Part shown: piece after piece, positions 25,751 to 35,400 of the stretch
Numbering within the stretch: the first letter of the stretch is position 1
Layout: every line of letters starts with the position of its first letter
NCBI RefSeq assembly: GCF_015999335.1
Contig: NZ_JAEACP010000002.1
Span: 186,001-250,000, forward strand
Length of the DNA stretch: 64,000 nucleotides
Direction of reading: 5' to 3'
Source of the DNA: Tabrizicola soli
GTDB taxonomy: Bacteria > Pseudomonadota > Alphaproteobacteria > Rhodobacterales > Rhodobacteraceae
Notes under the pieces: generated by a model
Database searches by the model: none
Told to the model about the DNA's origin: nothing
What the model saw: only the letters and a program-made list of their open reading frames with translations
Translations under genes and position numbers: made by a program

Positions 25751-28700
25751 TCAGCGGCCGCCCGGCCTGACCTCGCTCTTTGCGGGTTCCAGCCGGCCGC
25801 CGCCGTTCGCCGCCATCAGCCGGGTGCCCATGCGCTCGATCTTGTACCAGCCGGTCGGGTGGCCGGTCGCGGCCCGGAACAGCCCGCGGATCGCCGTCAG
25901 ATACAGCAGCTGGCGATAGCCGAAGCGCAGGATCGGGATCAGCATCAGGGTCTTCAACTCGAACCGCCGCTCGAACCAGAAGGCGGTCAGCGTGCGCAGC
26001 ACCTCGATTCCCGTCATCACGAAATAGCTGGCGAACAGCAGCGTCGGCAGGGTCGAGCCGGGAAAGGCCTCGCGCAGGAAGAACATGTAATAGGCCGAGG
26101 TCAGCGCCGTGATCAGCAGGATGTCGTCCAGCATCGCGAACATCAGCGAGACCGGCCCGAACCAGATCGAATCGACCAGAGCGAAGCCCACCGGCATCCC
26201 CGAGGTCAGCACGCCCCGGTGCTTCCAGCTGACCTGCAGCATCCCCAGCTGCCAGCGCAGCCGCTGCCGCATGAAGGCCCGCACCCTGACCGGAGCCTCG
26301 GTGATCGAGCGCGCGCGCTCCTCGAACCGCACGCGATAGCCCGCGCGGTGCACCGCCACCGTCAGGTCGGCATCCTCGGTGATCGTCTCGCCCGAGAAGC
26401 TGCCCCCCTCGCGCACCGCCTTTAGCCGCCAGGCCCCCGCCGCGCCGGGCACCACCAGGATGCCGTCGAAGAACTCCTGCGCGCGGCGCAGGACGTTCTG
26501 GGTGACCATGTATTCCTGGTGCTGGAAGTCGCTCAGGATGTTCTGCCGGTTCCCGACCTCGACCAGCCCGGCCACCGCCCCCACCGTTTCGTCCCTGAAG
26601 GGTTGCACCAGCCAGCGGACCGTGTCGGGCAGGAAGATGGAATCGGCGTCCGCCACCACCAGGATCGGCGTCTCGATCTCGGACAGCGCGAAATTCGCCG
26701 CATGCCACTTGCCCGCGTTCTCCTCCTGCAAGAGCCGGACCTGCGGATGCTTCTCCACCAGGCCGCGTACCACCTCGGCGGTGCGGTCGGTCGAGCCGTC
26801 GTCCACCACGATGACCCGAAGGTCGGGATAGTCCGAGCGCAGGACGGATTCGAGGCAGGCCGCGATGACCTTTTCCTCGTTGAAGGCGGGGATCACCACG
26901 GTGACGGGCGGGGCGAAGCCGGGGTCGATCTTCCCATGCGGATGCCGCAGCAGCGACAGGGCGATATAGGCCAGCGAGAACACGGCCGAGACCACCAGCA
27001 TCACGAAGAACAAGACCGTCACGCTGTTCAGGAAGAAGTCGGCCACCCGGAAGGCAAGCCAGTCGCCAAGGCTGGTCGGGGGGGCCTCGGCCGCAGGCGC
27101 CGGCTCCTGGGTCATGGTGGCCAGCCCCGGCGACAGGAAGCGGAAACCGTCCTTCGCCAGGCGCGTCAGCAGGTCGGGCAGCACCGTGATCGCGCCCTTG
27201 CCCGGCACCCGAAGGTCCAGCGTGATCACCTGGGTCAGATCCGGCTCGCCCTCGCGCAGGATGCGGTCGGCGAATTCGTCGGGGTCGATCGGGCCGAACG
27301 GGCTGTCGAAGCTTGACCGCACCGGAATGAGACCGCGCTCCAGCAGCCCGGATTCGGCCAGGAAGGCATCCTCGCTGAACGACGGCGGCCCCGCCCCCGG
27401 CCGCAGCAGGACCAGCCGCGCGGGCTTTTGCAGCAGCGCGTTCAGATACAGCTGCTCGAAGTTCAGCATCATCCGGGTCGTGACCTCGGACTCGGCCCGT
27501 CCCGGCAGCGGCGGCAGCATCCGCAGGCCCAGCACATGCCCCGCGGCGGCCAGCTTGCGGGCCGACCCGTCATGTTGCAGCACGCTGGCCAGATCGGCGA
27601 AGAAGGCGGCCTTGACCCCGTGGCGCAGCAGCGTCGCGATCACGGTATCGGCGTCCTCCTCCTCGGGCAGGCCGTCGAAGGCCAGCATCAGCCCGCCCTG
27701 CACCTCCAGCCCGCGCCGCTCGACCTGCCAGGGCAGCGGCAGGGGATCGTAGCGTTGCCCGACGATCTTCTCGCCCGCCCCGTCCAGAAGGACAAAGCGC
27801 CGCCCGGTCCGCGCCGGAGTGATGGCCGCGATCGCCGGCCCCCCGGCCTCGGTCAGCACCTGCCGCGAGAGGTCCACCTTCTCCTCCAGCAGGATCTGCG
27901 CCAGCCGGCCTTGGGCATCGGCCTGCAGGATCCGCCAGATCGCCGGGTCCTCATAGCCAAGCGGCCAGACCGCGACCGCCTGCCCGGGGTCCAGCACCGC
28001 CAGCTGGTTGTGCATCGAGGCCGCATCCATGAGCCACAGGTCGTTGACCTGCCGCTCGGCATCCAGAAAGCGCAGGCGCGAGGCCCCGGCCCCGGCATCC
28101 ATCACCGGCATCGCCCCGGAACGGTCGGCATGCGACAGGGCCTCGGCATAGCCCAGCCGCTCGGGCCAGCCCTGCCCTTGCCAGGACCGGGCAAAGGTGC
28201 CCAGCGCGACCACCAGCTTTTCCGCCGGGATCAGCGCGCGCACCTCGGTCACGGCGGTCTCGAACCAGTCCTGCGGCGCGGGAGAGGCCAGGGGCGAGCT
28301 GTCGCTGCGAAAGCCCAGCACAACGGCCCGCTCCAGAAGCTTGACCAGCTCGGGATCGCGCCAGAACCTCGCCTCGGGCGCCGCGATCAGGCACAGGCCA
28401 AGCGGCCGTCCCGCCTGCGTGGCCATGACGTATTTCAGCCGCGACAGCGCCCGGCGCAGCAGGACCGGGTCCAGCTGCGGGTGCTCCTCCAGGTTGATGC
28501 AAAGCTCCGGCCGCGCCTCGCGGGACAGAAGCTCGGCCAGCTCGGACGCCAGCCGTTCCAGCGCCGGGCCGGGCGAGATCAGCGCGGCCAGTTCATCGGT
28601 GCGGGTGCTCGCCGTGATCCGCGCCACCGGCAGGATTCCCTCCCCCGGCAGGTCCAGCTCCTCGGCCAGCTCGTCCAGCGCCAGGTTGCCGTTTTCCCAC

Positions 28701-29113
28701 AGCGGCACCACGGTTCCGTTGGGCGCGCCCAGAAGGAAGGCGTCGGCCATGACCCGGTCCAGCTGGCCGCAGCGGGCGCGCATGCCGGTAAGAGCCGTGC
28801 TGTCGGCCGCGGGCAGATAACCCAGCACCTCCCGCTTGCGCCCCTCGGCCCGCCGGTCGCAGGGCGAGGCCGAATTGCCCTGCAGGGTGACCAGCGCATC
28901 CAGAGGCCGGGCCGCATGTTCGCTCGCCTCGAAGTCGGGGGACCGGGGCAAGGGCGGATCGACCAGCAACCTCTGGCCCAGGTTCCAAAGCCATATGCAA
29001 CCCAGGATTGCAAGAACGATCAGAAGAAAGACAACGACCCTGCCGCGAACCCCGCTCCGGTCTTCAAAGACATGATCCGGCTCTTTTTCAGAAGCCTTGT
29101 CCAAGCAGCGCAC
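25751..29113 (-). CDS. Trimodular GH18-like / deacetylase-like / GT2 polysaccharide synthase
   Basis: 1120 residues. One N-terminal membrane helix (26-44); a GH18-like domain (about 95-435; VLGYLPAAD, LVVALGTFARSW, LGYEDPAIWRIL); a NodB-like domain (about 472-665) whose motif 1 is AFDGLP instead of TFDDGP and whose His motif is missing, so probably not catalytic; then a membrane pair (691-722) and a family 2 glycosyltransferase (736-960) with DDGS (771-774), ADADS (821-825), EDAD (913-916) and QRLRW (950-954), all needed for processive synthesis. Four or so membrane helices follow. It would make and export a beta-linked polymer. Start GTG 29113 is weak. It is the last gene of the operon, 84 bases after the DUF3131 gene. 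Confidence 0.85.
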   Translation of the reverse strand: MRCLDKASEKEPDHVFEDRSGVRGRVVVFLLIVLAILGCIWLWNLGQRLLVDPPLPRSPDFEASEHAARPLDALVTLQGNSASPCDRRAEGRKREVLGYLPAADSTALTGMRARCGQLDRVMADAFLLGAPNGTVVPLWENGNLALDELAEELDLPGEGILPVARITASTRTDELAALISPGPALERLASELAELLSREARPELCINLEEHPQLDPVLLRRALSRLKYVMATQAGRPLGLCLIAAPEARFWRDPELVKLLERAVVLGFRSDSSPLASPAPQDWFETAVTEVRALIPAEKLVVALGTFARSWQGQGWPERLGYAEALSHADRSGAMPVMDAGAGASRLRFLDAERQVNDLWLMDAASMHNQLAVLDPGQAVAVWPLGYEDPAIWRILQADAQGRLAQILLEEKVDLSRQVLTEAGGPAIAAITPARTGRRFVLLDGAGEKIVGQRYDPLPLPWQVERRGLEVQGGLMLAFDGLPEEEDADTVIATLLRHGVKAAFFADLASVLQHDGSARKLAAAGHVLGLRMLPPLPGRAESEVTTRMMLNFEQLYLNALLQKPARLVLLRPGAGPPSFSEDAFLAESGLLERGLIPVRSSFDSPFGPIDPDEFADRILREGEPDLTQVITLDLRVPGKGAITVLPDLLTRLAKDGFRFLSPGLATMTQEPAPAAEAPPTSLGDWLAFRVADFFLNSVTVLFFVMLVVSAVFSLAYIALSLLRHPHGKIDPGFAPPVTVVIPAFNEEKVIAACLESVLRSDYPDLRVIVVDDGSTDRTAEVVRGLVEKHPQVRLLQEENAGKWHAANFALSEIETPILVVADADSIFLPDTVRWLVQPFRDETVGAVAGLVEVGNRQNILSDFQHQEYMVTQNVLRRAQEFFDGILVVPGAAGAWRLKAVREGGSFSGETITEDADLTVAVHRAGYRVRFEERARSITEAPVRVRAFMRQRLRWQLGMLQVSWKHRGVLTSGMPVGFALVDSIWFGPVSLMFAMLDDILLITALTSAYYMFFLREAFPGSTLPTLLFASYFVMTGIEVLRTLTAFWFERRFELKTLMLIPILRFGYRQLLYLTAIRGLFRAATGHPTGWYKIERMGTRLMAANGGGRLEPAKSEVRPGGR

Positions 29114-29197
29114 TCTCTAATCGGGGCAAATCGACCCAGACCAAAGGATAGCTGCATTACCCATCTGGCGCAAACCATGCCGCCAAATGGCGCAGGC

Positions 29198-31693
29198 TCA
29201 GCGCAAGGCGTGCCCAATCGCCGCAAGGATCACGCCATTGGTGTTCAGATCGGTGTAATCTGGCATCGCCTGCATGGTGCCGGTGAAGACCCCGACCGAG
29301 AATCCCAGCCCCTCGATTCTCGCCTTGTCGCGCATGATGGCCAGAAGGGCGTCGCAATAGGGATGGCTGCGCAGCGCCGCCCAGAGGTAGGCCGATTTCG
29401 CGCTCAGAAGCTCGGCCCGGTCGCGGAACTCCTCGGTGTCGTGCTCCGGCGCCTCGCCCAGCGCGCGCACCACCCAGGCGGCCGGCCCCAGCTGCCCGAC
29501 CCGCAGCCCCTGGTAGGAAAACCAGGGCGCAAAGTTCAGCGGCGCTTCCGAGGCGCATTTCATCCGGCCGGTCGTCTCGAACCAGTCCAGCTGCGCGTCG
29601 AACAGGACTTCGGCGATCAGCTCGGCCTTCGGCTCGGGGCCCTGTTCGATCAGGTCCAGAAGCACCGGCTCCACGCCGACCGGGGCGATCGCCGCCACAT
29701 CGTAAAGCACCCCGATCTGCCGGTCGGCGGCACTTCCCGTCCCCGGACCGGCCAGCGGCGAGACCATCCCGAAGCCCCAGGGCGCCAGCCCGCGCTGGAT
29801 ATAGGCCGTGCAATGCGAGGCGGTGGTGTCGATCCAGCGGCCCAGCACATGGCTGTGGGGCCGCCCCCCCGGCAGCGCCGCCGCCAGATCCCAGCCCGCC
29901 AGCACCGAGACCGCCCGCTCCCGCTCCAGAAGCCCGGCCGTCACCGTCGCGTCCAGCGCCACCGCAAAGCGGCCCGCATCGCAGATGTCGAAACCGGGCG
30001 TGACCACCGCCCTGTCGTCGGTGCGGAACATCGCGGGCGGCAGGGGGTGGCCGTCGACCTGCGCCAGGGGCAGGTTGTCGACCAGAAGCGCGACGCGGGC
30101 GCGGGCCTCGTCCGCGTCGATCAGCGCCAGCTGGCGCGCGACGCGGATCCCGTGCAGCTGGCTTGCCAGGTCCCACATCGTCGCCTCGCGGTTGACGATG
30201 CGGGTCCGCCCCTGCTGCACCGTCCCGGCGCAAAGCCCGGTCTCCGGATCGGTGAACCGCTCGATGAAGCGCCAGGCCAGCCGCGCATCCGCCATCAGCC
30301 GGGCGCGCTCCCCGGCGTCGGGGCTGCGCGCCAGTACCGGATCCGTCAGCCGCCGCCGCCGCAGCGACCAGAGCCGCTCCAGCACCGGCTCGGCGGCGAC
30401 CAGATGGCTGGCCAGGCCGGGCAGCGTGTGGAAGAAGGCCTGCCGCGATTGGGCCGCCTGCAGGAACCGCTGCACCATCCCGGCGCGCAGCACGGGTTGC
30501 AGCACATGCTCGGGCCGGATCACGATGACATGGTCCTCCAGCGCCGAGAGCCGCAGCACGGCATCGGGCCCGGCGGGACCCAGCTCGCGCAGCGTCAGGC
30601 GCAGGCGGCCGTCCGCGCCGATCCCCTGGCGCGGCCAGACCGCGGGCTCGGCCGAAAGGTGCAGCGTGATCGCGCCCTCGTCCGGCCGCGCGCCATCCTC
30701 GATGCATTGCGGCAGCGGCGGGCTGGTGTCGGTGGCAGAGGTGGCGCAGAAATGCACCGTGCCGGGCAGCTCGCCGAACTCCTCCGCCCGGCCCGCCAGC
30801 GTCAGCGGCACGCCCGCGCCCGCCAGCTCGCGCACGAAGGCCAGCGCCGCCTCGCGCTCCTCCTGGATAAAGCCGGTCTCGACCAGAAGCGCCACGTCCA
30901 GCGTCAGGCCGGTGCCCGCGTAAAGCCGGCGCCGGGCCGGGCTGGCCATGTCGATCCGGCCCTCGCGCAGGCCCTCGGACAAAAGCGCCGCGATCCCCGC
31001 CGCGCTTTCGGCCAAGGCCTTCGCCGCGCCCCCCGCCAGCGACAGCGCCAGAAGGACATCGCCGCCCCCGGCCAGCGCGGCCCCGATCCGCGCCTCCAGC
31101 CCCGGCGCATCCAGCCGGGTCCAGATCCCGCCGGTCGCCACCAGCTCGCCCCGTCCGGCGACGCCGGGGGTGAAGGGCCCGTCGCCCGCGCGCAGATGCA
31201 CCCGGAATCCCGCCCCGCGAAAGGCGGTGTGGTCGATATCCGCGACATCGCCCCGGTCGACCAGCGTCACCACCGGAAAGCTGTGGTCCGCGGCCGGCCC
31301 CTCGGCGAAGGCGCGCACCACCGCATCGCGCAACGCGCCCGCGCGGCGCAGCTGGTAGTAGCGTTCGTTCCGCCCGGTCATCCCGATCGGCAGCGCCAGG
31401 TCGAACAGCCCCGGCTCCTGCCGCGCCAGCCGCGCGAGAAGGTCGCACAGCGGCGCGTGGCCGACCCCCGGCGCGGTGAGCCCGGCCAGGTCCGCCACGC
31501 AGGTCAGCGGCAGGCCCGCCGCAAGGAAGGTCGTCGCGATCCGCTCCACCAGGCCCGGATCCATCCCCGGCCCGATCCCGTCCAGCAAGAGCGAGACCCG
31601 CGCGACCCCGCCCTGCGCCCGCGCCGCACCGCCGAGCAGCGGCAGAAGGGCCGCGCCGCCCTGCAGCAGCCGGCGGCGGGTCAGGCGGATCAT
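29198..31693 (-). CDS. Tat-exported DUF3131 protein with N-terminal deacetylase-like region
   Basis: 831 residues. The N-terminus TRRRLLQGGAALLPLLGG has a twin-arginine motif, so export is probably through Tat. Residues about 30-330 resemble a diverged polysaccharide deacetylase barrel (VARVSLLLDG, DIDHTAFRGAGFRVHL) without an intact metal triad. The C-terminal 400 residues match DUF3131: VNREATMWDLASQLHGIRVA, FRTDDRAVVTPGFDICDAGRF and the ending DLNTNGVILAAIGHAL. DUF3131 is an (alpha/alpha)-barrel-like domain found with exopolysaccharide genes, likely a glycan hydrolase or binder. It overlaps the upstream deacetylase by 4 bases (ATGA). Confidence 0.8.
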   Translation of the reverse strand: MIRLTRRRLLQGGAALLPLLGGAARAQGGVARVSLLLDGIGPGMDPGLVERIATTFLAAGLPLTCVADLAGLTAPGVGHAPLCDLLARLARQEPGLFDLALPIGMTGRNERYYQLRRAGALRDAVVRAFAEGPAADHSFPVVTLVDRGDVADIDHTAFRGAGFRVHLRAGDGPFTPGVAGRGELVATGGIWTRLDAPGLEARIGAALAGGGDVLLALSLAGGAAKALAESAAGIAALLSEGLREGRIDMASPARRRLYAGTGLTLDVALLVETGFIQEEREAALAFVRELAGAGVPLTLAGRAEEFGELPGTVHFCATSATDTSPPLPQCIEDGARPDEGAITLHLSAEPAVWPRQGIGADGRLRLTLRELGPAGPDAVLRLSALEDHVIVIRPEHVLQPVLRAGMVQRFLQAAQSRQAFFHTLPGLASHLVAAEPVLERLWSLRRRRLTDPVLARSPDAGERARLMADARLAWRFIERFTDPETGLCAGTVQQGRTRIVNREATMWDLASQLHGIRVARQLALIDADEARARVALLVDNLPLAQVDGHPLPPAMFRTDDRAVVTPGFDICDAGRFAVALDATVTAGLLERERAVSVLAGWDLAAALPGGRPHSHVLGRWIDTTASHCTAYIQRGLAPWGFGMVSPLAGPGTGSAADRQIGVLYDVAAIAPVGVEPVLLDLIEQGPEPKAELIAEVLFDAQLDWFETTGRMKCASEAPLNFAPWFSYQGLRVGQLGPAAWVVRALGEAPEHDTEEFRDRAELLSAKSAYLWAALRSHPYCDALLAIMRDKARIEGLGFSVGVFTGTMQAMPDYTDLNTNGVILAAIGHALR

Positions 31694-32445
31694 TGCCCCG
31701 CCTCCAGCTCGGACAGGGCGGCGCGGACGGTCCGCACCTCGATCAGCCCGCGCGCGTCCAGGAAGGCGGCGCAGGAAAAGATCCCGTCCACCATCTCCGC
31801 CGACACCTCGTATTCGCCCGGCTCTCCCGGCGTGATCCCATGGAACAGCAGCACCAGCCAGGTTCCGTCCCGCGCGCTGGCCACCATCTCGCCGCAGACC
31901 TCGGCCGCGGTCATCGTGTTCACCACCTCCAGCCGCCCGATGTAGCGCGGGTCGATGGCGTCGCGCGGGTTGCGCCCGCCATGGCCCTGCCAGGACAGAT
32001 GCGCCCGGAAATGCGCCATGACCACGTCCAGCGTCGCATCCGAGAAGGAACCGAAGGGCGAGGAGAAGGAGACCGGCGCCACCCCGGTCCGCTCGGTGAT
32101 ATCGGCGGCCGAGCCCTCGACCTCGGCCGCCATGGCCGCAGGCTCCATCTCCGTCAGCCGGGTATGGCTTCGCGCGTGCGAGCCGATCTCCCATCCCGCC
32201 GCCTGGAACTCGCGCACCTCGTCCCAGGTCATCGTCCAGTCCTCGGGCGCCCTGGTGTCGCCGATCAGCCCGGTCGGCACGAACAGCGTTCCCACCAGCC
32301 CATGGTCCCGCGCCAGGCGCAGCCCGTGCTCGTATTGCGCCCGCGAGGCATCGTCGAAGGTGATCGTGACCAGCCCCGGCCGCGTCCCGGCCCCGGCCGG
32401 AAGGCAAAGGCCCAGCAGCAGGGCGGCAAGGACGGCAATCCTCAT
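31690..32445 (-). CDS. Exported polysaccharide deacetylase-like protein (second of two)
   Basis: 251 residues. Sec signal peptide (RIAVLAALLLGLCLPAGA). NodB-homology domain: motif 1 is ITFDDASRAQ (TFDD retained, usual Gly-Pro replaced by Ala-Ser), motif 2 is GSHARSHTRL (H-x3-H retained), then SFSSPFGSFSD (motif 3, usually RxPYG) and a late LVLLFHGI (motif 5 His). The metal triad D-H-H therefore looks intact, unlike in the synthase. A periplasmic de-N- or de-O-acetylase of the operon's polymer is likely. It overlaps both neighbours by 4 bases. Confidence 0.85.
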   Translation of the reverse strand: MRIAVLAALLLGLCLPAGAGTRPGLVTITFDDASRAQYEHGLRLARDHGLVGTLFVPTGLIGDTRAPEDWTMTWDEVREFQAAGWEIGSHARSHTRLTEMEPAAMAAEVEGSAADITERTGVAPVSFSSPFGSFSDATLDVVMAHFRAHLSWQGHGGRNPRDAIDPRYIGRLEVVNTMTAAEVCGEMVASARDGTWLVLLFHGITPGEPGEYEVSAEMVDGIFSCAAFLDARGLIEVRTVRAALSELEAGQ

Positions 32446-35400
32446 GGCGCAACCTCCATGACCACGCTCCGGCTCAGGCGGCTCTCGGCCGGGCCCGAGG
32501 TCTCGCTCACCCGCCCGTCGGCGCGGATCACCCCGACATAGGGCTCGCGGAACCCGATCGCCGGGGCCTCGACCAAGGGCGATCCCGCGAACAGCGGCGC
32601 GATCGCCACCCCCTCGCAAAAGGCGCTGTCATGCACCACCACCGCAAGCGCCGCCCTGCGCGCCAGTCCCTCGGCCAGAGCCCGGTGGAACGGCGCCGGA
32701 TCGGGCAGGCCGCCGCCGTCCAGCTGCGCGCAGCCGTCGAACCGGGCCAGAAGCCTCGGGGCCTCGCCCAGCTCGACCAGGTTCACCCCACGCGCGAGGT
32801 CCAGCTTGCCCCCGGCCGACCGCAGGCCCGACGCCCCCGAGACATAGCCCGAGGACTCCACCTCATACCGCAGCATCGGCGCCGGTTTCAGCACATCGGT
32901 AAAGACCTCGGCCGCCCCGGCCTCCAGCACCGCCTCCAGCTCGGCCCGGCTGTTGACCGTATGCACCCAGGTCAGCACCCCCGTCGCCGCGCGCGCCCGC
33001 AGGGCAAGGCCCGCCTCCAGCCGCTCGGGCGGCATCACCAGGCCCGGCAGGTCCATCCTCGCCAGCCAGCCCAGCACCGCGTCTGTGTCGCCATCATACC
33101 GATACAGCGTCCAGATCACGTCGTCATATCCCATATCGCGCACCCTGGCCCAGTCCTCGGGCTGATAGACCTGCGGGATGAGGCGGTCCAGGAGGTCCGG
33201 ATAGGTCCCGGCGATCGCGTCATAGGCGTCCAGCGCGCCCGCCTTCAGGTCCAGCACGACCCGCACCCCCTCATGGCCGCGCAACCAGTCGGCCAGGCTC
33301 GCCAGGGTGCAGGGATGATAGGGGGCGGCCTTCGCCCGCGCCTCGAACTCGACAAGCGGCAACGGTCCCCCGGGCAGCGCGCCATCCTGCGCCAGAAAGC
33401 CCGCGTCCCAGTCGTGCAGGCAGACCAGCCGTTCGTCCGAGGTCCAGGCCAGGTCGATCTCGATCAGCCCGAAATCCCCGCCATTCGCCTCCAGCGCCTC
33501 CTGCGAGTTGGTGTAGTCCATCCCGTTCCAGCGCCCCCCCGCATGGGCGATGCGCGGCAGGGCCTCCAGCACGCGCTGGCGGTCGCTCCGGGGGGCGCGC
33601 AGGATGTCGCGCAGATGCAGGCCCAGCGCCGTCTGCCGCGCGCCGGTGAATTCCTCGACCCGCCCGTCGCCCGCGATCAGCGCGACATAGGGCTCCTCGT
33701 ACCACAGGTCGCGCCACTTGCTCAGCCCGGTGCCCGCGAACAGCGGCTCCAGCCCCGGCTCGACCTCGTAGCAGATCACGCTGTCATGCGCGACGATGAC
33801 GAAACCGGCATAGTCCCTGCCATGCGCCTCGATCGCGGCCTGGAACCCGCCCTCCAGCGGTACCTCGTCCACCTGCCGCCCGCCATAGCCGCAGGTATCG
33901 ACATGGCCCAGCTTCACCGGATCGCTGTCCCGGTTCAGGCCCAGCAGCGTGAGGCCCCGGATCAGCGCCACCTTCGCGCCGGTCTCGGGGTTCATCACCC
34001 AGGAATTCCCGGTCAGATACCCGGCCGAGCGGATCGCGACCTCGCCGCCCAGCCCGTTGGGCGGCGTATAGTCGATCACCTTCTCGGCGGCGAACTGCCG
34101 CCGCGCGGCAAGGTCCTGCTTCAGCTCGTCGCGAAAGGGCGCCGCATCCGGCGCGAAAGCCTCCACCACCACCTCGGGCGCGACCGGCACCCCGTCCTCC
34201 ACCGCGATCTGGCGCAATCCGGGGCTGTCCAGGCTGCCCGCCAGCAGGCAGGTCTCCGCCCCCGCGGGCGCCGGGGTCGCCGCCAGGACCGAGGTGCGGG
34301 CGCAGCGGTCCAGCCAGGCGAACCGCTGGTCCCCCGGGAACCCCGCCACCAGCTCCGGCAGGGTGATGTCGGCGCTCAGGTCGAAATCCACCGCCGTCAC
34401 CGCCAGCGCCTCGTTCAGCTGGAAGAGGACCGGCACCTTCAGCCGCCGGCCGCCCAGCACCGCCTCGCCCGCGGCGGCATCCAGCACCAGCCCCTCGGCG
34501 ATCTGCGGAAAGGCCCACATCGCGGCGAGATAGCCCCGCCCCGCCTCGATCAGCCCGTCCACCCGGTCGCCCGGCCCCGGCCCGTCGGCCAGCAGGTCGC
34601 GCCCGAAGCCCAGCGCCGGGGTCGGCGCGCCCATGAGGCCCAGCACGGTCGGCCCGGTATCCAGCGTGGTGCCCGGCTTGTCCACCAGCCGGGGCGCCAG
34701 GCCGGGCGCGAACAGCATCAGCAGATTGCGCCGCTCGCCCGCCTCCAGCGCCTCGCGCGCCAGGTTCGGCATCGCCATATGGTCCGAGGCGACGACCAAG
34801 AGCGTGTCCTTGAAGGCCGGGCTCGCCCGCACATGCCGGATGAACCCCGCCGCCAGCCGGTCGGCGCAATGGACGGCGTTCAGGAACTCGTTCCTGCCGT
34901 CGCCATAGGGCCTGTCCGCGCAAGAGGCCGAGGCGAAACCGAAGGGATGATGCGTGTCCAGCGTCAGAATCACCAGGCCGAACGGCCCCTCCCCCGCCGC
35001 CAGCGCATCGAAGCGGTCGGTCGCCAGGGCATAAAGGCTGTCGTCGAACAGGCCCCATTCGTTGACATAGGCCGGATCGGGCAGCAGCGGCTGCAACTGG
35101 GTCTTGCCCTCGACCAGGCCGAAGCCGTGGCTGTCGTAGAAGGTTCCCTTGCCGGCAAAGCCCAGGTCCGCCCCGCCAAGATAGGACAGCCCATACCCCT
35201 GCGCCTGCAGCAGGTCGCCCAGGCAGGTCGCGCCCGGCAGGAACTCGTCGAACCCCGCGCCCGAGCCGATCAGCGGCATCCCGCACTGGCTGGCCACCAT
35301 GCCCGCGATGGTCCAGCCCGCCTCCTCGACCTCGCCCAGGTCGGTGAAGCTGACCGCCTCACGCTCCAACGCCTTCAGCTCCGGCATCAGGCCGGGAAAG

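Noticed and set aside
27428-31945. A 1505-codon open frame on the plus strand opposite the glycan operon
   Set aside because: It lacks a ribosome site and family resemblance, has Arg/Gln/His/Pro-biased composition, and lies antisense to two genes with clear domains. High GC makes such frames frequent.
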